A stretch of DNA of 64,000 nt from Liolophura sinensis (GCF_032854445.1 NC_088298.1:5886160-5950159), one strand, 5' to 3'. Positions 39,903-51,640 are shown, numbered from the stretch's first letter. The notes: generated from the sequence alone by a model not told the origin. Made by a program: numbers and translations.

Positions 39903-39936
39903 ATGACCGATATCAAGAATCTTCCAACAAGCTCTG
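39903..39936 (+). CDS. EIF1: eIF1 exon 1
   Basis: ATG ACC GAT ... TCT G|GTGAGT. It encodes MTDIKNLPTSS and the first base of Asp-12. The phase matches exon 2, and the peptide resembles the MSAIQNLHSF start of vertebrate eIF1. Intron 1 is 3.58 kb. Confidence 0.9.
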
Positions 39937-42900
39937 GTGAGTATTTTGTCGTTAAAAGTTGAGTCGTAATTCAGGTGGCTCAGAAATATCTTTGTTGATC
40001 CGACGCCATGTTAGTTTCCTTGTACCCAGTTACGGGATTTCGTCCTTGCATTCTAGAAATTCCAGCACTGCTCCGTTTTGATTTACATGATACACTGGTA
40101 CATTATGTTATTAAAAGATGCATTGTTGAAATATAGTAAGCCCCTATACATTATTCATCGTTAGAACACCTTTTGTTTTCACATCCCTTTTTTTTATATT
40201 TACGTTATTCCAACTTCTTTGTTTACGGATGTGTTCATATTTTTATTTGTCTGATTACGTGTTTTCTAGGGCAGTTCCTCGTTTGTGATCACGGAATGGC
40301 CGTATCTTTCAGTAGTTAATTATGCTGTAGGCCTTAAACAAGTTATCCAACATTTGAACTTGTGTGTTAAGAAAGCTATTTTGGGTTCAGCAGGGACTAA
40401 AATTCACAGATCTGTTGTATTAGATGACAGCCAGGAATATTTCAGGGAATCCTTTTCTTTAATGTGATTCTGAAAAGTTCGAAGTGGGGTGTATTGCGTC
40501 ATTTTCATTCCACCACTATTCCGACTGGTTTCTTGTGGCACAACAGGAGCGAAATCGGCGTGTCCGGAAGCCCAAGAGTTCACATAGGTTTGGATGAGAC
40601 AGATGGGGGCTCTCGCAAATTAGCTCCATTAGCAGTGATTTTTGCTGTATTTGCTGGATTGAATGTAGTGTATATCTCGCATAGCCTGGTCTTTCTGCTT
40701 ATTGGAGCCGTGAGCAGCTACTGTATAATCACGTCTCTTAGGTGTTAGTTTGCGATAAGCCCCCACCTTTTCTCAGCGAACCCTGCATGAGCTCGTAAGA
40801 AGTCTTATTATAAGGCCTATCGGGGGCCTCCGTGGCTCAGTCGGTTAGCGCACTAGCGCAGCGTAATGACCCAGGAGCCTCTCACCAATGCAGTCGCTGT
40901 GAGTTCAAGTCCAGCTCATGCTGGCTTCCTCTCCGGCCGTAAGTGGGAAGGTCTGCCAGCAACATGCGACCGCATGTATGTCTATGTACAAAATGTATAA
41001 TGCTGGCCGCCGTCGTATAAGTGAAATATTCTTGAGTACGGCGTAAAACACCAATCAAATAAATAAATATAGGGCCTATCAGAGATTCCCGTTCTCTGGA
41101 GTTAGGCGTGGTGGCGCTTGGGCATCTACTGGAAATCGAGTTTAGATTACATGGTTGGCCCGTGTAGCCTGTTTTAGGTCTGCACGTGTTAACCTTGCAT
41201 TGCGACACGTGTGCTCATTTGTCATTTTATGGAGGAGTCTCCAATACTATCCTCTTAATTTACTATCCTTACCAATGAAGCTAAAGGAACTTGCTGCGTG
41301 GTGGTGACAGATCAGAGCTTCGGCGGTACCGAGTGCATCTCTGTCGGCAGCCATTTTGAACCGACACATGACCTACTTCTGGGTTTGAAATGAAACTGAG
41401 TTTTGGCATTGAAATCCTCAAGAAAACTATTATATTTCAATTGCCGGCCGCAAGAACAACCTGAACCTTCTAAATTCGATCCAAAAGGCGTAAAAAAAGA
41501 ACTTGTTTCCCTCTGAAATGCCAAAGTGACTAATTGTTTGGCAGAGGTCCTACTAGTATGGCAGTCAAGGTTTTTGAGTATTGATTGATACACAGACATT
41601 AGGATGATTCAAGATGACTTCAGGTGATAACTTGGCGATCACATCTTGTAGATGTTAAATGCGTGAATAGAAATTTCATGGGATAAAAAGACATAAAAGA
41701 CTGGATGCTTTCAGTTTTTCAGAAGCATCACCAGGTCTTTTTGGAATGTTTTGCTTGGATATGGTTTTGCCTAAAATGAAAGCCACAGGAAGACCCGAGG
41801 GAGGATGAAATGATGTAATTTATCTAAAGCTTTTTATTTTTTTTTATGACCGGCTGTCCATGCAGCTGAGAATATGTGAATTTAGTAGCTCTGAACGTTC
41901 GTGTTGACATTTGCCCTGTCAATGAAGGACATGAATTCAGGACAAGATGGGCATTGCAGACTGGATCAGATAAGTGAAGCAATGCAACATGTAGACAATG
42001 TAGACCTACATAAAGGATTAAACTGATTAAAACCGATTTATTAAGAATTCCTCTTTTAAGCTATCCAGAAATGCGTAAAAGGAGGTGCCTTTGTGGCTTT
42101 GAGACCTCTCGCTCTCCCAAAATTAACATTGGGAGTAATGGGCGAAAGTAGGGGAAAAAAAACTGAAATTGAGAAACCCTGATCTAAAATCAGGCTACAT
42201 CTATGTACAAAATGTATAAGATTTTGTGATCTTTTTTTGTTAAATATGACGGAAGGAAACTGTCATGATTGCTTGATTTTGGAGTGTATAGGAGGCTATA
42301 ATTGATTTTATGAACCAATTCAAAGTGGCTTCCGAAGGCACCAATTACCAATGCATTCTACTTTTATCTGGTCCAACAAGTAGACCAGAAAGTAAACCTA
42401 ACCATGATGTGCTGTTTTTCATTCTGCTGTTCTGTTTCAGAAATGCTGTTTCTTTCACAGCTTGAAACCCAGCTCTGACCACATTGTCACTCTGGCTTTG
42501 AAGGGAATACATTGTCTGAAATATTGATTTGACCAGTCGGTTTCAAATTGCTTGACCTCTATCTAATCCATTATGGAGCATTGACCTAATGAACTTGGCT
42601 TGTGTTGACCACGTTCAGGTGGTCTTAGAATGAGGTCTAGTGAGCATGTTTGTTTTGTAATCCATGTATTGTAAAGTTGTAAAACACAATTGGCACCATT
42701 AATTACTTCCTGGTTAGGACAAGTGTGGAATTGTTTAGTTCAATATCCTGGCTCTAAGGACTAAACTATAAGGGCACAGGAGTTACCAGTGCTCTGGAGA
42801 ATTGACATACTTCATAATGTCTTGTCTGGGATGTTTAAAACTGCTTGGCCACTGTCCAAGTTGCTTTCACAGAGGTATAAATATATTTGAGAACTGCATT

Positions 42901-45186
42901 GTGACTTGACTGGGTCATGACCTGCTGCTGTTCATAGCGCTATGTCTGCATGGAATAATCATCTATATTTAGCCTTTGATGTAGGTTTGCAATTTTTTAG
43001 CTTGTGATGTAGGTTTGCAATTTTGCAAATCAAAATAAACTTGATGTAAGATTTTTTTGGTGACATCAAGATAAGGGCAGTGGATTACACCATGCACTCT
43101 TTGTTTCCTTCACCCATGAACCAGATTGTTGTATGAGTTTGTGGAAACATATCTTGAATTTTGCTCACTGCCCAATTTTTGGTACCTCATGTAGGGAAAC
43201 GCCCTTTTTTCAGATCTGCCAGAGTTAAGTGCAATAGGAGTCTAGGAAATTGTCAAGCACTGAAATGACTTGTTTGTACTATTGTTAGAATGCTGATTTA
43301 GATTTCAAAATGCTGAAGTTTCAAAGAAGAAAAAAGTAGTTTAAGCCATGCTGTTTTTCTGCATAAAAAATGGATGTTACTATTTACAATCCCATCCCAA
43401 AGCCCTTCACATGCGAGATGAAATGACAGGCCCTGGAAATTAATGGGAGGTAGCACGTGTGAGTTGTCAGTGGGTCAGAACTCCACCTTTTGATTTTTTT
43501 GTTTTTTCTCTTGCAGATCCATTTGCTGATGCAGCAAAGGATAATGATTCTGGTGGCGATGTTCAGCAGGGTCTGATACACATACGGATACAACAACGTA
43601 ACGGTCGGAAAACGTTGACCACTGTCCAGGGGCTCAGCAGTGCGTACGACCTACGGAAAATTGTAAAAGTTTGTAAGAAGGTGGGTGTGTCATATTTGTG
43701 ATTGGGTAGGTAAGGCAAGCATTAATTAAGTAGTTGTTTCTCAAAACCCTTTACATGTAATATTTCAGGCAAAACAACTAAGACCTGTGGAATTGGCATT
43801 TTGAAGCAGAAGGTACATGTCCTGCATGGAAAAAATGTTAGAAACGGAAAAGCCCTTCAGTTTCACAGTGTAGTTTTCACCCAGTAATCTTGTTAGACCT
43901 CTGGGCAGAACCTGTCATAATGTGTGGCGCAGCGTAATGACCCAGGAGTCTCTCACCAATGCGGTCGCTATGAGTTCAAGTCCAGCTCATGCTGGCGGCC
44001 GTACGTGAGAAGGTCTGCCAGCAACCTGCGGATGGTCGTGGGTTTCCCCCAGGCTCTGCCCGGTTTCCACCCACCATAATGCTGGCCGCCGTCGTATAAG
44101 TGAAATATTCTTGAGTACGGCGTAAAACACCAATCAAAAAAAATCAATCTGTTTCAGCTTAGGGTTAGTAGGCTCCTTTCCATTTTCCATGTAGATTAGT
44201 GATCTATAGATCATAGGTTTAGCCCAGGGGATGTCTAAGTGATTTGAGATGCCCTATTCTAACAGAATTACCATGGAAGTCCGATAGAGAAGGGAAAGTA
44301 GAGGAAAATTGGAATTGAGACCGCCTGATTTCAAATTCTGGCTAAATGAAAATTTATGGTGTAGATGTTTCACCAGAGGTGGGTAAATGCCAAGAGTAAA
44401 TAAAGATTTTTTGTTGTTGCAGCAATTCAACTGCAACGGCACAGTGGTTGAACACCCGGAACATGGTGAAGTGATCCAACTCACAGGCGACCAACGGAAC
44501 AAAGTTCGAGACTTCCTCATGGAGTTCGGATTAGCTCCAGCTAATCTGTTAAAGGTGGGTCTGTCTAACGAAACAACCTATCTTAGCTTCCTTGTGAGCA
44601 TGGCTACCAAATTCTTACTAGGAAATTGTGCACAGTGTTTTGGGAGGTGTGACTTGGATTTTACCAGTCATAATAATAATGCATGATCTATTTGTCTTGA
44701 CTCAAGAGTTAAGACTTTTCTGCCAACCCTCCTAAATATTCTTCTGGTGCTGGAGAGGTCAAACATTGACCCCAATCAGTACATTCATAATAATATAAAG
44801 GAGTCAAATAGCGGAGTTCACAACCCAAAATACAGAAGCAATGCCCACCAGAAATGCTAGTTTTTCTGTGTTTATGCCGAGCAGTACTAAAGAGTCATTT
44901 TTAAGGCTTGTGTTCTCAGTAATTTGAGGGCCATAAATCTACTACAATTCCACTAATTTCATATCTGGGATGACAGAATTTCCAGTGATTTGGCTTTTTT
45001 TATTTTTTGTTTTTCCCCTAACTGGTTGATCGAAATCATGCCAGTGTGTGAAAGTAAATGCTTTCAGTGTCGGAAATGTAGCCTGGTACTAAATTGACGT
45101 TTGATCAAATTTTTATACTATAAGTACATGTAAATGAAGCTAGCCTGATGTTTTTTTCTTTCTCCCCACAGGTCCATGGTTTCTAA
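39903..45186 (+). CDS. EIF1: Eukaryotic translation initiation factor 1 (eIF1/SUI1), whole gene
   Basis: Small cytoplasmic initiation factor that binds the 40S subunit near the P site and enforces AUG selection during scanning. Four coding exons (39,903-39,936; 43,517-43,680; 44,423-44,554; 45,172-45,186) give 114 residues, against 113 in human eIF1. Visible signatures: DPFADAAKDND near the N-terminus, IHIRIQQRNGRKTLTTVQGL (the SUI1 hallmark, residues about 32-51), then NCNGTVVEHPEHGEVIQLTG and GDQRNKVRDFLMEFGLA, ending VHGF. All junctions are GT-AG with matching phases. Introns 1 and 2 each carry a plus-strand SINE. Likely constitutively expressed, with a CRE pair upstream. eIF1b-like paralogues cannot be excluded. 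Confidence 0.96.
40822..41072 (+). mobile_element. SINE family A, full-length copy with target-site duplication
   Basis: Best reference copy. tRNA-like head GGCCTCCGTGGCTCAGTCGG with A-box TGGCTCAGTCGG and B-box GAGTTCAAGTC, then TGGGAAGGTCTGCC, CATAATGCTGGCCGCCGTCG, AAATATTCTTGAGTACGGCG, CACCAATCAAATAAATA. GGCCTATC at 40,814-40,821 recurs at 41,073-41,080. The expected CTGCGGATGG...CCGGTTT segment is replaced by a shorter sequence. The tail resembles deeply conserved metazoan SINE 3' domains described in molluscs (from memory, not searched). Confidence 0.93.
41080..43516. other. eIF1 intron 1, right part
   Basis: No exon seen. 42,085-42,200 shares sequence (TGAAATTGAGA...CCTGATCTAAAATC) with dispersed repeats at 44,205-44,350 and 61,065-61,205. 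A short tandem (GATGTAGGTTTGCAATTTT) occurs twice near 42,980-43,025. Confidence 0.6.
43517..43680 (+). CDS. EIF1: eIF1 exon 2 (SUI1 core)
   Basis: Acceptor TTTCTCTTGCAG, donor AAGAAG|GTGGGT. Residues 12-66: DPFADAAKDNDSGGDVQQ, then the basic loop QQRNGRKTLTTVQG and DLRKIVKVCKK. This basic stretch contacts rRNA in eIF1 structures. Confidence 0.96.
43922..44140 (+). mobile_element. SINE family A in eIF1 intron 2
   Basis: Head truncated (starts GTGGCGCAGCGTAATGACCC), full central domain (CTGCGGATGGTCGTGGGTTT, CCAGGCTCTGCCCGGTTTCC) and tail CACCAATCAAAAAAAATCAA. Confidence 0.92.
44423..44554 (+). CDS. EIF1: eIF1 exon 3
   Basis: Acceptor TTGTTGTTGCAG, donor TTAAAG|GTGGGT. Residues 67-110: QFNCNGTVVEHPEHGEVIQL, then TGDQRNKVRDFLMEFGLA. 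Phase 0 at both ends. Confidence 0.96.
45172..45186 (+). CDS. EIF1: eIF1 exon 4 (last four codons and stop)
   Basis: Acceptor TTTCTCCCCACAG, then GTC CAT GGT TTC TAA: VHGF, the invariant eIF1 C-terminus. Too short to be visible as an open frame, but unmistakable from family and position. Confidence 0.93.
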   Translation, partial: VHGF

Positions 45187-45747
45187 GCTGGTCCAATGTG
45201 GACGGGTGACAGTTCTAGTGTCACCCACACCTGAAGCATCTAATAATCCGTATTGCCTAGTTCAGTTGTAATCCAAAAAACAAATTTAACATAGACTAAC
45301 AGTAACTTTGTATTATATTTCTTTATTAACTGGTTGGTTCTGAGCCCGAACCTTCCAGTCTTTCCTCAGTTGGATACTTTGTGATGTTGGTGTCGATGCT
45401 TTCCTCTAGGTAACCATGTATCTTTTGTCTTTAGACCTGTATATATCCTGCAAACTTTTGTCATGAACATACCTCTGTTTTTATACTGTGATGTGTAGGA
45501 CCCTGATGATGACGTGATTCTTGAATAATGTACGATTTCATGAAAAACTCAGACTGATACGGACGGAAAATAACAACTTGAACTGTCATTATGCACTTTA
45601 CAAGATTTTCTGGGATCTGTACAGCCTGGTGTTGTACAGATGACTTTCCACCAAACAAGCCAGGGGATCTGTACACAATAGGGAGATTTGTAACACTACT
45701 GCACATGCCATGTTTTTAGAGTTCTCATCTGGCTTTTTTCTGTATTT

Positions 45748-45753
45748 AATAAA
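45748..45753 (+). other. eIF1 polyadenylation signal
   Basis: AATAAA 560 bases after the eIF1 stop codon, followed by T-rich sequence (GTTTTTATGCTG). The 3' UTR is therefore about 45,187 to 45,775. Confidence 0.75.
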
Positions 45754-46342
45754 GTTTTTATGCTGTACACATTATGATATTGTTAGTTTATTTGCACGTT
45801 TGCCAAGTCCTGATGTCTTAAATCACCTGCATTTGACCAAGAAAAGAAAACCTGTATTTGAACTAAACAGTAATATTTTTCAACCTCTTTATTTGCCTCC
45901 AAAATTACACGTTTGAAGTGAAATTTTAGGTCAGATAGTTCAGACAACTGGTTCTAACTGCTTTTGAACACTAAGATTTTGTTTTGTACAGTCAAGCCTA
46001 TGTGGGTATGCTTTTTTTTCTGTCGGGCTAGACCATGTTTGACCATGGGCGAATATGCAATGGATGGCCACTATGTTTTTTAATTTTGATTGAAAGTGGC
46101 ATATCAAGGAGAGTTCCCTCTTGACAAATCTCCTGCAAACAATAAGGGATTTCAAAGTGGGCATTACACAATGAAACCTCATTTCTGTAGTTACATTGTA
46201 GCTTTATGGTATCTCGGGGCTGATTGGTGCATTTTTAGGTGGGCAGGTATATACAATGTTGAAAATTATCCACAAGCGATTAATTTAATTTATAGAATTA
46301 TCAACTGAACTAAATATTTTGGAGGCAAATCATCAATTTCAG

Positions 46343-46546
46343 ATATGCGGTCGCTGTGAGTTCAAGTCCAGCTCATGCTGGCTTCCTCTCCGGCCGTAAG
46401 TGGGAAGGTGTGACAGCAACCTGCGGATGGTTGTGGGTTTCCCCCAGACTGTGCCCGGTTTCCACCCACCATAATGCTGGCCGTCGTCGTATAAATGAAA
46501 TATTCTTGAGTGAGGCGTGGAACACCAATCAAATACATAAATAAAT
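46343..46546 (+). mobile_element. SINE family A, 5'-truncated
   Basis: Starts at ATGCGGTCGCTGTGAGTTCA (B-box side) and runs to CAAATACATAAATAAATT. The middle is complete (CTGCGGATGGTTGTGGGTTT). Confidence 0.92.
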
Positions 46547-46559
46547 TGTAACTGCCATT

Positions 46560-48100
46560 GCGACACGTGTTAAAAGATATACATTTATAAAGATGCATAT
46601 GTTACCTCGGTAGTTATAGTCAGCGTAGGATACAATTGCTTTGTGCAGAGGCCCCATTGATGTATGGATCACTGAAAAGGCAGTATCAGGCAAATGACCA
46701 GTTTGTTTGGAACGCCCTATGAACCACACCACCGTGGCGTTATATCAGCAGTGTTAATGAATACATACTGTTCTTCACAATATACGGCTGAAATTTAGCC
46801 GATGTTAAACAATAATCATTCAACTCGAAAAAAGTCGATTCCAGTTCTTGCGCAATATGCAGAAATTTGGGGGGGGGGGGGCTTGGCTTGCCATGAAAGT
46901 CAGCCTAAGATTAGTTCCTGAAGATAAGCCTCGAGGCGGCTGTCCCCGGAAAGTGGTGTTGCCGTACACGAATTTCGTACCAAATCGGCTCACCACATAC
47001 GCCCCAAGTGCAAAACCTGTGCAAACGTATTTCAACTCATAAATGTAGTTCTTAAATTCACCCTGCCAAATTGGTCGCAGGGTACTTCAGTCCTGTACGT
47101 CAGCGGCTAAAATTAAACAAATCTTGTCTATCAACGGCAATTCTGGTGAAGTAGAATTCAAAATTTAAAAAAAATCTTGTGCAGTCATTCTAACGTCGTG
47201 CCACATTTACAGAGTTATGCCCCTTTCATAATGAAAAAATCCTTGTCTCGTAAGTTGTATTTTCCACGCATATTCAGCTGTTATTGGCGAGCTTTTCGTG
47301 GAGTGACTGGTCGGTCACCTGACCAGGTTTTCTTTGGCGATACTGATTTGACCTACCTTTTTTCGCTTGGGTTCGTATTTGCCTTTTTCAACGTATGTCA
47401 TGGGCAATCGCTATAGGGAATAATGTTATGGGCTTTGTGGGGACAATAGAGGGGCCTTTAAGGTCTGCTTGATACCAAATCTAATTCCGTGTAGGTGTGA
47501 ATGGATGGCTCGAAAACAGAAAATTTTCTGAACTTGGGATGGGTATTGAAATGGTTATCAGGGCAGTAACCGTATGTTTTCAATATTTTAATAGAGGAAA
47601 TGCAATTGGGGCCTGCACGGAAGAGTCCAGATGCAACCTACATGTATTTAGGGCCAAGGTACATACAGACATCTGAAGCCCTCAAACCCCGGGTGGCGTG
47701 GGTATAAGCAAGAAGTATATATAAGCGAATTCCGGGAAGTGAAGTTGAAAATTATAACCGATATTAAGCCCTCGTCAGATCGAAGGCTGGTGATTTACTC
47801 CAAACCCTCTAATATTCTCCACCCATGAACCTGACATAACTACCATAAAGTGAAACTTTGAATTCCTGATTATCAACTTCTGAACGTGTTTGTCTTGTAT
47901 TGGATTCAAACAATTTTCCAGACCACTTGTTTCTTTCAAAACAGTTTTTCATTTTGAATGGAAACATGACCTTTAGCAAGACTATAAAACTACAAATTAG
48001 GTTCGAGTCCCGGATTATAATGGCCGTTTTAATCTCCTCTCTTGTGGATTTTAGTAAAGTTAATATACTGTAAAAGCCAGAATCCTTTACAACGCTACAC
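46560..48100. other. Gene-free stretch between eIF1 and the temptin-like gene
   Basis: Poly(G) run near 46,869-46,880. A 79-codon plus-strand frame (47,177-47,416) has a possible donor (AAC|GTATGT) but no family match. No gene called. Confidence 0.5.
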
Positions 48101-48102
48101 AT

Positions 48103-48160
48103 AAATAAGATATTCTTGAGTATGGCGTAAAACACCAATCACATAAATAAATAAATTGAA
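48103..48160 (+). mobile_element. SINE family A tail fragment
   Basis: AAGATATTCTTGAGTATGGC, GTAAAACACCAATCACATAA, AATAAATTG. Confidence 0.8.
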
Positions 48161-48523
48161 GATTCTAATAGTCTATAATAGGATATAAGGATGTTATGTT
48201 GAGTATGACATAATACTGTGTTATGATAACAGAATACATTCTAGCATCGCTCAGATAACAGATGACTTTCTGTTAAAATTAACATGATTTTTTTTTTTAG
48301 TGTTATCACTTCCTCTTTTCTCTCTCTTCGTCACATGCCAATGATTTATACCGTGTGGAATGCAGCTGCTGCATGTAGCGCGAAGCAGTTCCATGTTTTG
48401 AGCCGAAAACATTTCTTCTATATATAAATTAGTTTTATTCAACATTTCACGGGTGTTAGCATTCGCTGTATACATATACTTTGCAGTAAAGAACAATATG
48501 TCTTTAATGGAGAGAGTTCGTTT

Positions 48524-48684
48524 GTTGGTTTATTTATGTAATTGGTGTCTTACGTCGTACTCAAGAATATTTCTCTCATACGACGGCGGCCAGCATCATG
48601 GTGCGAGGAAACCGGACAGAGCCCTGAGAAACCCCCGACAATCGGCAGGTTGCTAGTATATCTTCCGTCGTACGACCGGAGAGT
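48524..48684 (-). mobile_element. SINE family A 3' half
   Basis: Minus strand, about 195 bases before the temptin-like ATG: TTATTTATGTAATTGGTGTC, ACGACGGCGGCCAGCATCAT, AATCGGCAGGTTGCTAG. It may lie in the promoter or 5' UTR of that gene. Confidence 0.88.
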
Positions 48685-48878
48685 ACAGTGGGGTCACTAT
48701 ATACGATAACGAAGACTACAATATATGTATATAAGCCATATGCGAAAGTGCATCTAAAATAGATAAGAAAACATGAAGTCACTGCGAATGATAACAATTA
48801 TCTGTGGCTTGGACTATACATACATTTATTCTGCGACGCGTGCTTGGGCCTTTGTGTACGATTCCTTCGACATTCAAG

Positions 48879-49079
48879 ATGTCCTCTTTCAGACATATTG
48901 TCGGTTTGCCCGTCCTTGTAGCAGTTGCAAGTGTTGCCATCTACGGTCATCGGAACTACATGGATCGCATTCCCAACGGTTATACCGTTCCAAACCCCTG
49001 CGTTCCAGGCCAAGCATGGCAGGCGTCCGGCCATTATGACTACCTCACTGAGTCAGGACCTGTGAATATTTTCGGGGAT
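48879..49079 (+). CDS. Temptin-like exon 1
   Basis: Residues 1-67, ending IFGD|GTAGGT. It contains the signal peptide and the IPNGYTVPNPC motif shared by temptins. Confidence 0.88.
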
Positions 49080-51631
49080 GTAGGTACCGTAATATAATGG
49101 TTCATAAGTTGCGTTTTATTTATTTATTTATTTTTTTTTTTTTTGGTTTTTGGTAGGCTAGTATAAAAACGTGGAACCAAGGTGTTTTGCCAGAGCGGTT
49201 GATTCATAGTGGGTTAAAGCTGGCAACTATGGTAAATATATATGTGTGCAGGTATGCATGGCGTTTAACGCCTAGGATTCAGTCATATGACGACCATGAG
49301 TGTCTATATGTTGTGTCTTCTTGTGGCAGGGCGAGTCCAAAGTTCTGCCGTCACTAAAGTAACATGTCAAAGACACCAGACATGACACCCCACCCAGTCA
49401 CATCAAACTGACACCCGGTCAACCACTCCGTTTTTCTTGGTATGACCTGTCAGTGCTGAATACCAAGCAAGGCAGCAACAAGTACCATTTTAAAAAGTCT
49501 TTGGTATGACCCTATCTAGGTTTTGCGGGTCTCCCGACCTCGAGGCGGACGCGCTAACCATTAGGCCACCGAAGCGGTCGTAAATGTATGGGTAAACAAT
49601 TTTTGAGCATGTAGAGTTAAATAACAATCAATCATTCAATCGACGAAGGTGTAGTGATAATCCGGTCATCACCATATGCCCACATCACATCTTTATCTGC
49701 ACGTCACACGTGAAAAAGTTAACATTAATAGGCTACAGATCGGTGGTTTACGCCTGGCGCGATCAGTCACTGTTGGCAGAAAGCAGAAGTGTTCATACAT
49801 AATTAAGAATAAAGAATGCAGATTTGATGCGATTGGTGTACATTATAATGTAACCCTCAAGATGTTTTCATTTATACAATGACGGAATATTCTTGAGTAC
49901 GGTGTAAAATACCAATCAAATAAATATACAGTTTCGGCCAGTTTAGTAGTCGAAGGACACGGAAGTGTTGAGAATAAACAACTGCTCTGCGCCATGGATA
50001 CCTGACAAAACTCCAGACGCAAATTAGCAAGAGCTAGAATCGACTCTTCAACCGCTTTTCTTGAACGACCAGTTGGCAGCGAAGAGAACTCTAAGCTCTC
50101 ACAATACCATATATTAGTGTAAGCTTTCACTGCGTTATAATTCCGCTTAACTCTGTGCTAGAGGCTGTATAAACACCCACCGATGCCAGAGGCTGTATGA
50201 ACACCCACCGATGCCAGAGGCTGTATGGACACCCACCGATGCCAGAGGCTGTATGGACACCCACCGATGCCAGAGGCTGTATAAACACCCACCGATGCCA
50301 GAGGCTGTATGAACACCCACCGATGCCAGAGGCTGTATGGACACCCACCGATGCCAGAGGCTGTATGGACACCCACCGATGCCAGAGGCTGTATAAACAC
50401 CCACCGATGCCAGAGGCTGTATGAACACCCACCGATGCCAGAGGCTGTATGAACACCCACCGATGCCAGAGGCTGTATGAACACCCACCGATGCCAGAGG
50501 CTGTATAAACATCTACCGGTGCCAGAGGCTGTATGAGCATCCACTGTTGCTAGCGGCTGTATAAGCAACCACCATGTTAAATATAACTATATTCTATTTA
50601 TTCAACAGAAAAGATTCTACCATACGTGGGAAGGTCTGTCAACAACCTGCGGATGGTCGTGAGTTTCCCCTGGTCTCATCCCGGTTTCCTCTCGCCATAA
50701 TGCTGGCTTCCGTCGTATAAGTGAAATATACTTGAGTACGACATAATACACCAGTTCAACATAGTTTTTATAGAATCATGATACTTTTATGCAGTCAAAG
50801 CGTATATATATATAAGGAGAAACCCGGATGGGTTCGCTGGAAATCCGTGATCATCCGCAGGTTGCTGCCACGAACGACAGGTGAGGAAGCGAACATGATG
50901 TGGACTTCGATCCACAACGTCCACACTGGCGACAGGCCCCATTGCATGCATGCGTCATTGCACCACGATGGTCATAGAATCAAACCTTGAAGCCTATATA
51001 CATGACTGCAAGTTGTCAGAAGATATGGTTGTGTGATTTTCAGGACTTTGGTGGTGCAGGGCATAGATGGACCACCGAACTTTGCCGAATGGATTCTGAC
51101 GGAGATGGTCGAACTAACGGTCAAGAATTAGGGGACCCTCAATGCGTCTGGACCCCCGGGGCAACCCCACAGATGAATGCTACCGGACACCCAGGTAAAC
51201 GCCTTAAATCAATAAATCAATCAATCTGAGTTATAAGATTAAAATAATTCAACTCAATAAAGTGAGTCATATCACCAGATCAGCTGAGTAATGACACTCA
51301 TCTGGTTGCATTGCTGACTCGCTTACTTAGTCTGAAAACTGACAGGAGTCTTTCAGGAGACAGCTGATTTGGAAATATGAGCGTAATTTGTTCTCAATGC
51401 AGTACTCAACTGCCATAAATGAAACAACAAAATCCATTAGTATAAACGCGATGTTAAAACTCAATCATGCCAAACTTCAAAATACAAATTAACGAAAGAA
51501 AGATTTAAAAAGATAAAGACAATAATGGAGCCTGACGCATTTTACTTATCCAATCCAAATTTTATCTTACAGGCGTCTGCGAACCGATGAATTCGACAAG
51601 ATGCCCATATGATGACAGCATTTGTCTGTAA
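48879..51631 (+). CDS. Temptin-like secreted protein, whole gene
   Basis: Three exons (48,879-49,079; 51,044-51,194; 51,573-51,631) encode 136 residues. The protein has a hydrophobic signal peptide (about residues 1-22, VGLPVLVAVASVA), then YMDRIPNGYTVPNPC, WQASGHYDYL, FGDDFGGAGHRWTTELC, the calcium-type motif DSDGDGRTNGQELGDPQC (residues 84-101) and a short Cys-rich end (C120, C128, C135). This layout is that of temptin, a secreted water-borne pheromone component first described from Aplysia albumen gland. Related proteins of mostly unknown role are widespread in molluscs. Junctions are GT-AG with matching phases. An upstream in-frame ATG at 48,804 would bury the signal peptide, so 48,879 is preferred. 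Intron 1 holds a 28-bp minisatellite and SINE fragments. The polyA signal follows at 51,641. Family assignment is firm; a pheromone role here is inference. Confidence 0.9.
49278..49578 (-). mobile_element. SINE family B, diverged copy
   Basis: Minus strand in temptin intron 1: TTCAGTCATATGACGACCAT at the 3' side; CGGACGCGCTAACCATTAGG and CCACCGAAGCGG at the tRNA-like head (a different tRNA-type head from the 5,137 copy). The body is only partly alignable. Confidence 0.7.
49880..49928 (+). mobile_element. SINE family A tail fragment
   Basis: GGAATATTCTTGAGTACGGT, GTAAAATACCAATCAAATAA, ATA. Confidence 0.8.
50155..50575. repeat. 28-bp minisatellite in temptin intron 1
   Basis: About 15 copies of GATGCCAGAGGCTGTATGAA plus CACCCACC. 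Three variants at one site (ATAAAC, ATGAAC, ATGGAC) follow the order A-B-C-C, A-B-C-C, A-B-B-B, A, showing a 112-bp higher-order unit. The last two or three units are decayed. Open frames across it on both strands are by-products. Confidence 0.95.
50617..50760 (+). mobile_element. SINE family A, 5'-truncated
   Basis: CATACGTGGGAAGGTCTGTC, AACCTGCGGATGGTCGTGAG, CGCCATAATGCTGGCTTCCG, GAAATATACTTGAGTACGAC. Confidence 0.88.
50815..50920 (-). mobile_element. SINE family A head-side fragment
   Basis: Minus strand: ATCATCCGCAGGTTGCTGCC, GAAGCGAACATGATGTGGAC, TTCGATCCACA, diverged. Confidence 0.55.
51044..51194 (+). CDS. Temptin-like exon 2
   Basis: Residues 68-118. Acceptor TGTGATTTTCAG, donor CCAG|GTAAAC. 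It encodes DFGGAGHRWTTELCRMDSDG and DGRTNGQELGDPQCVW. The Asp-rich loop resembles EF-hand or thrombospondin-type calcium sites. Confidence 0.92.
51573..51631 (+). CDS. Temptin-like exon 3
   Basis: Acceptor TTTATCTTACAG. Encodes VCEPMNSTRCPYDDSICL and stop TAA (51,629-51,631). Phase matches exon 2. AATAAA follows at 51,641. Confidence 0.85.
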
Positions 51632-51640
51632 GAATTGAAA

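Noticed and set aside
47177..47416. 79-codon frame with a hydrophobic stretch (YLFSLGFVFAFF), faintly like a transporter
   Set aside because: The likeness is a few residues only; no second exon was found.
48804..48878. Upstream in-frame ATG of the temptin-like gene
   Set aside because: It would add 25 residues before a well-formed signal peptide. The ATG at 48,879 gives a typical secreted precursor.
50127..50568. Overlapping 120-137-codon frames over the 28-bp array
   Set aside because: By-products of a short tandem repeat inside an intron.
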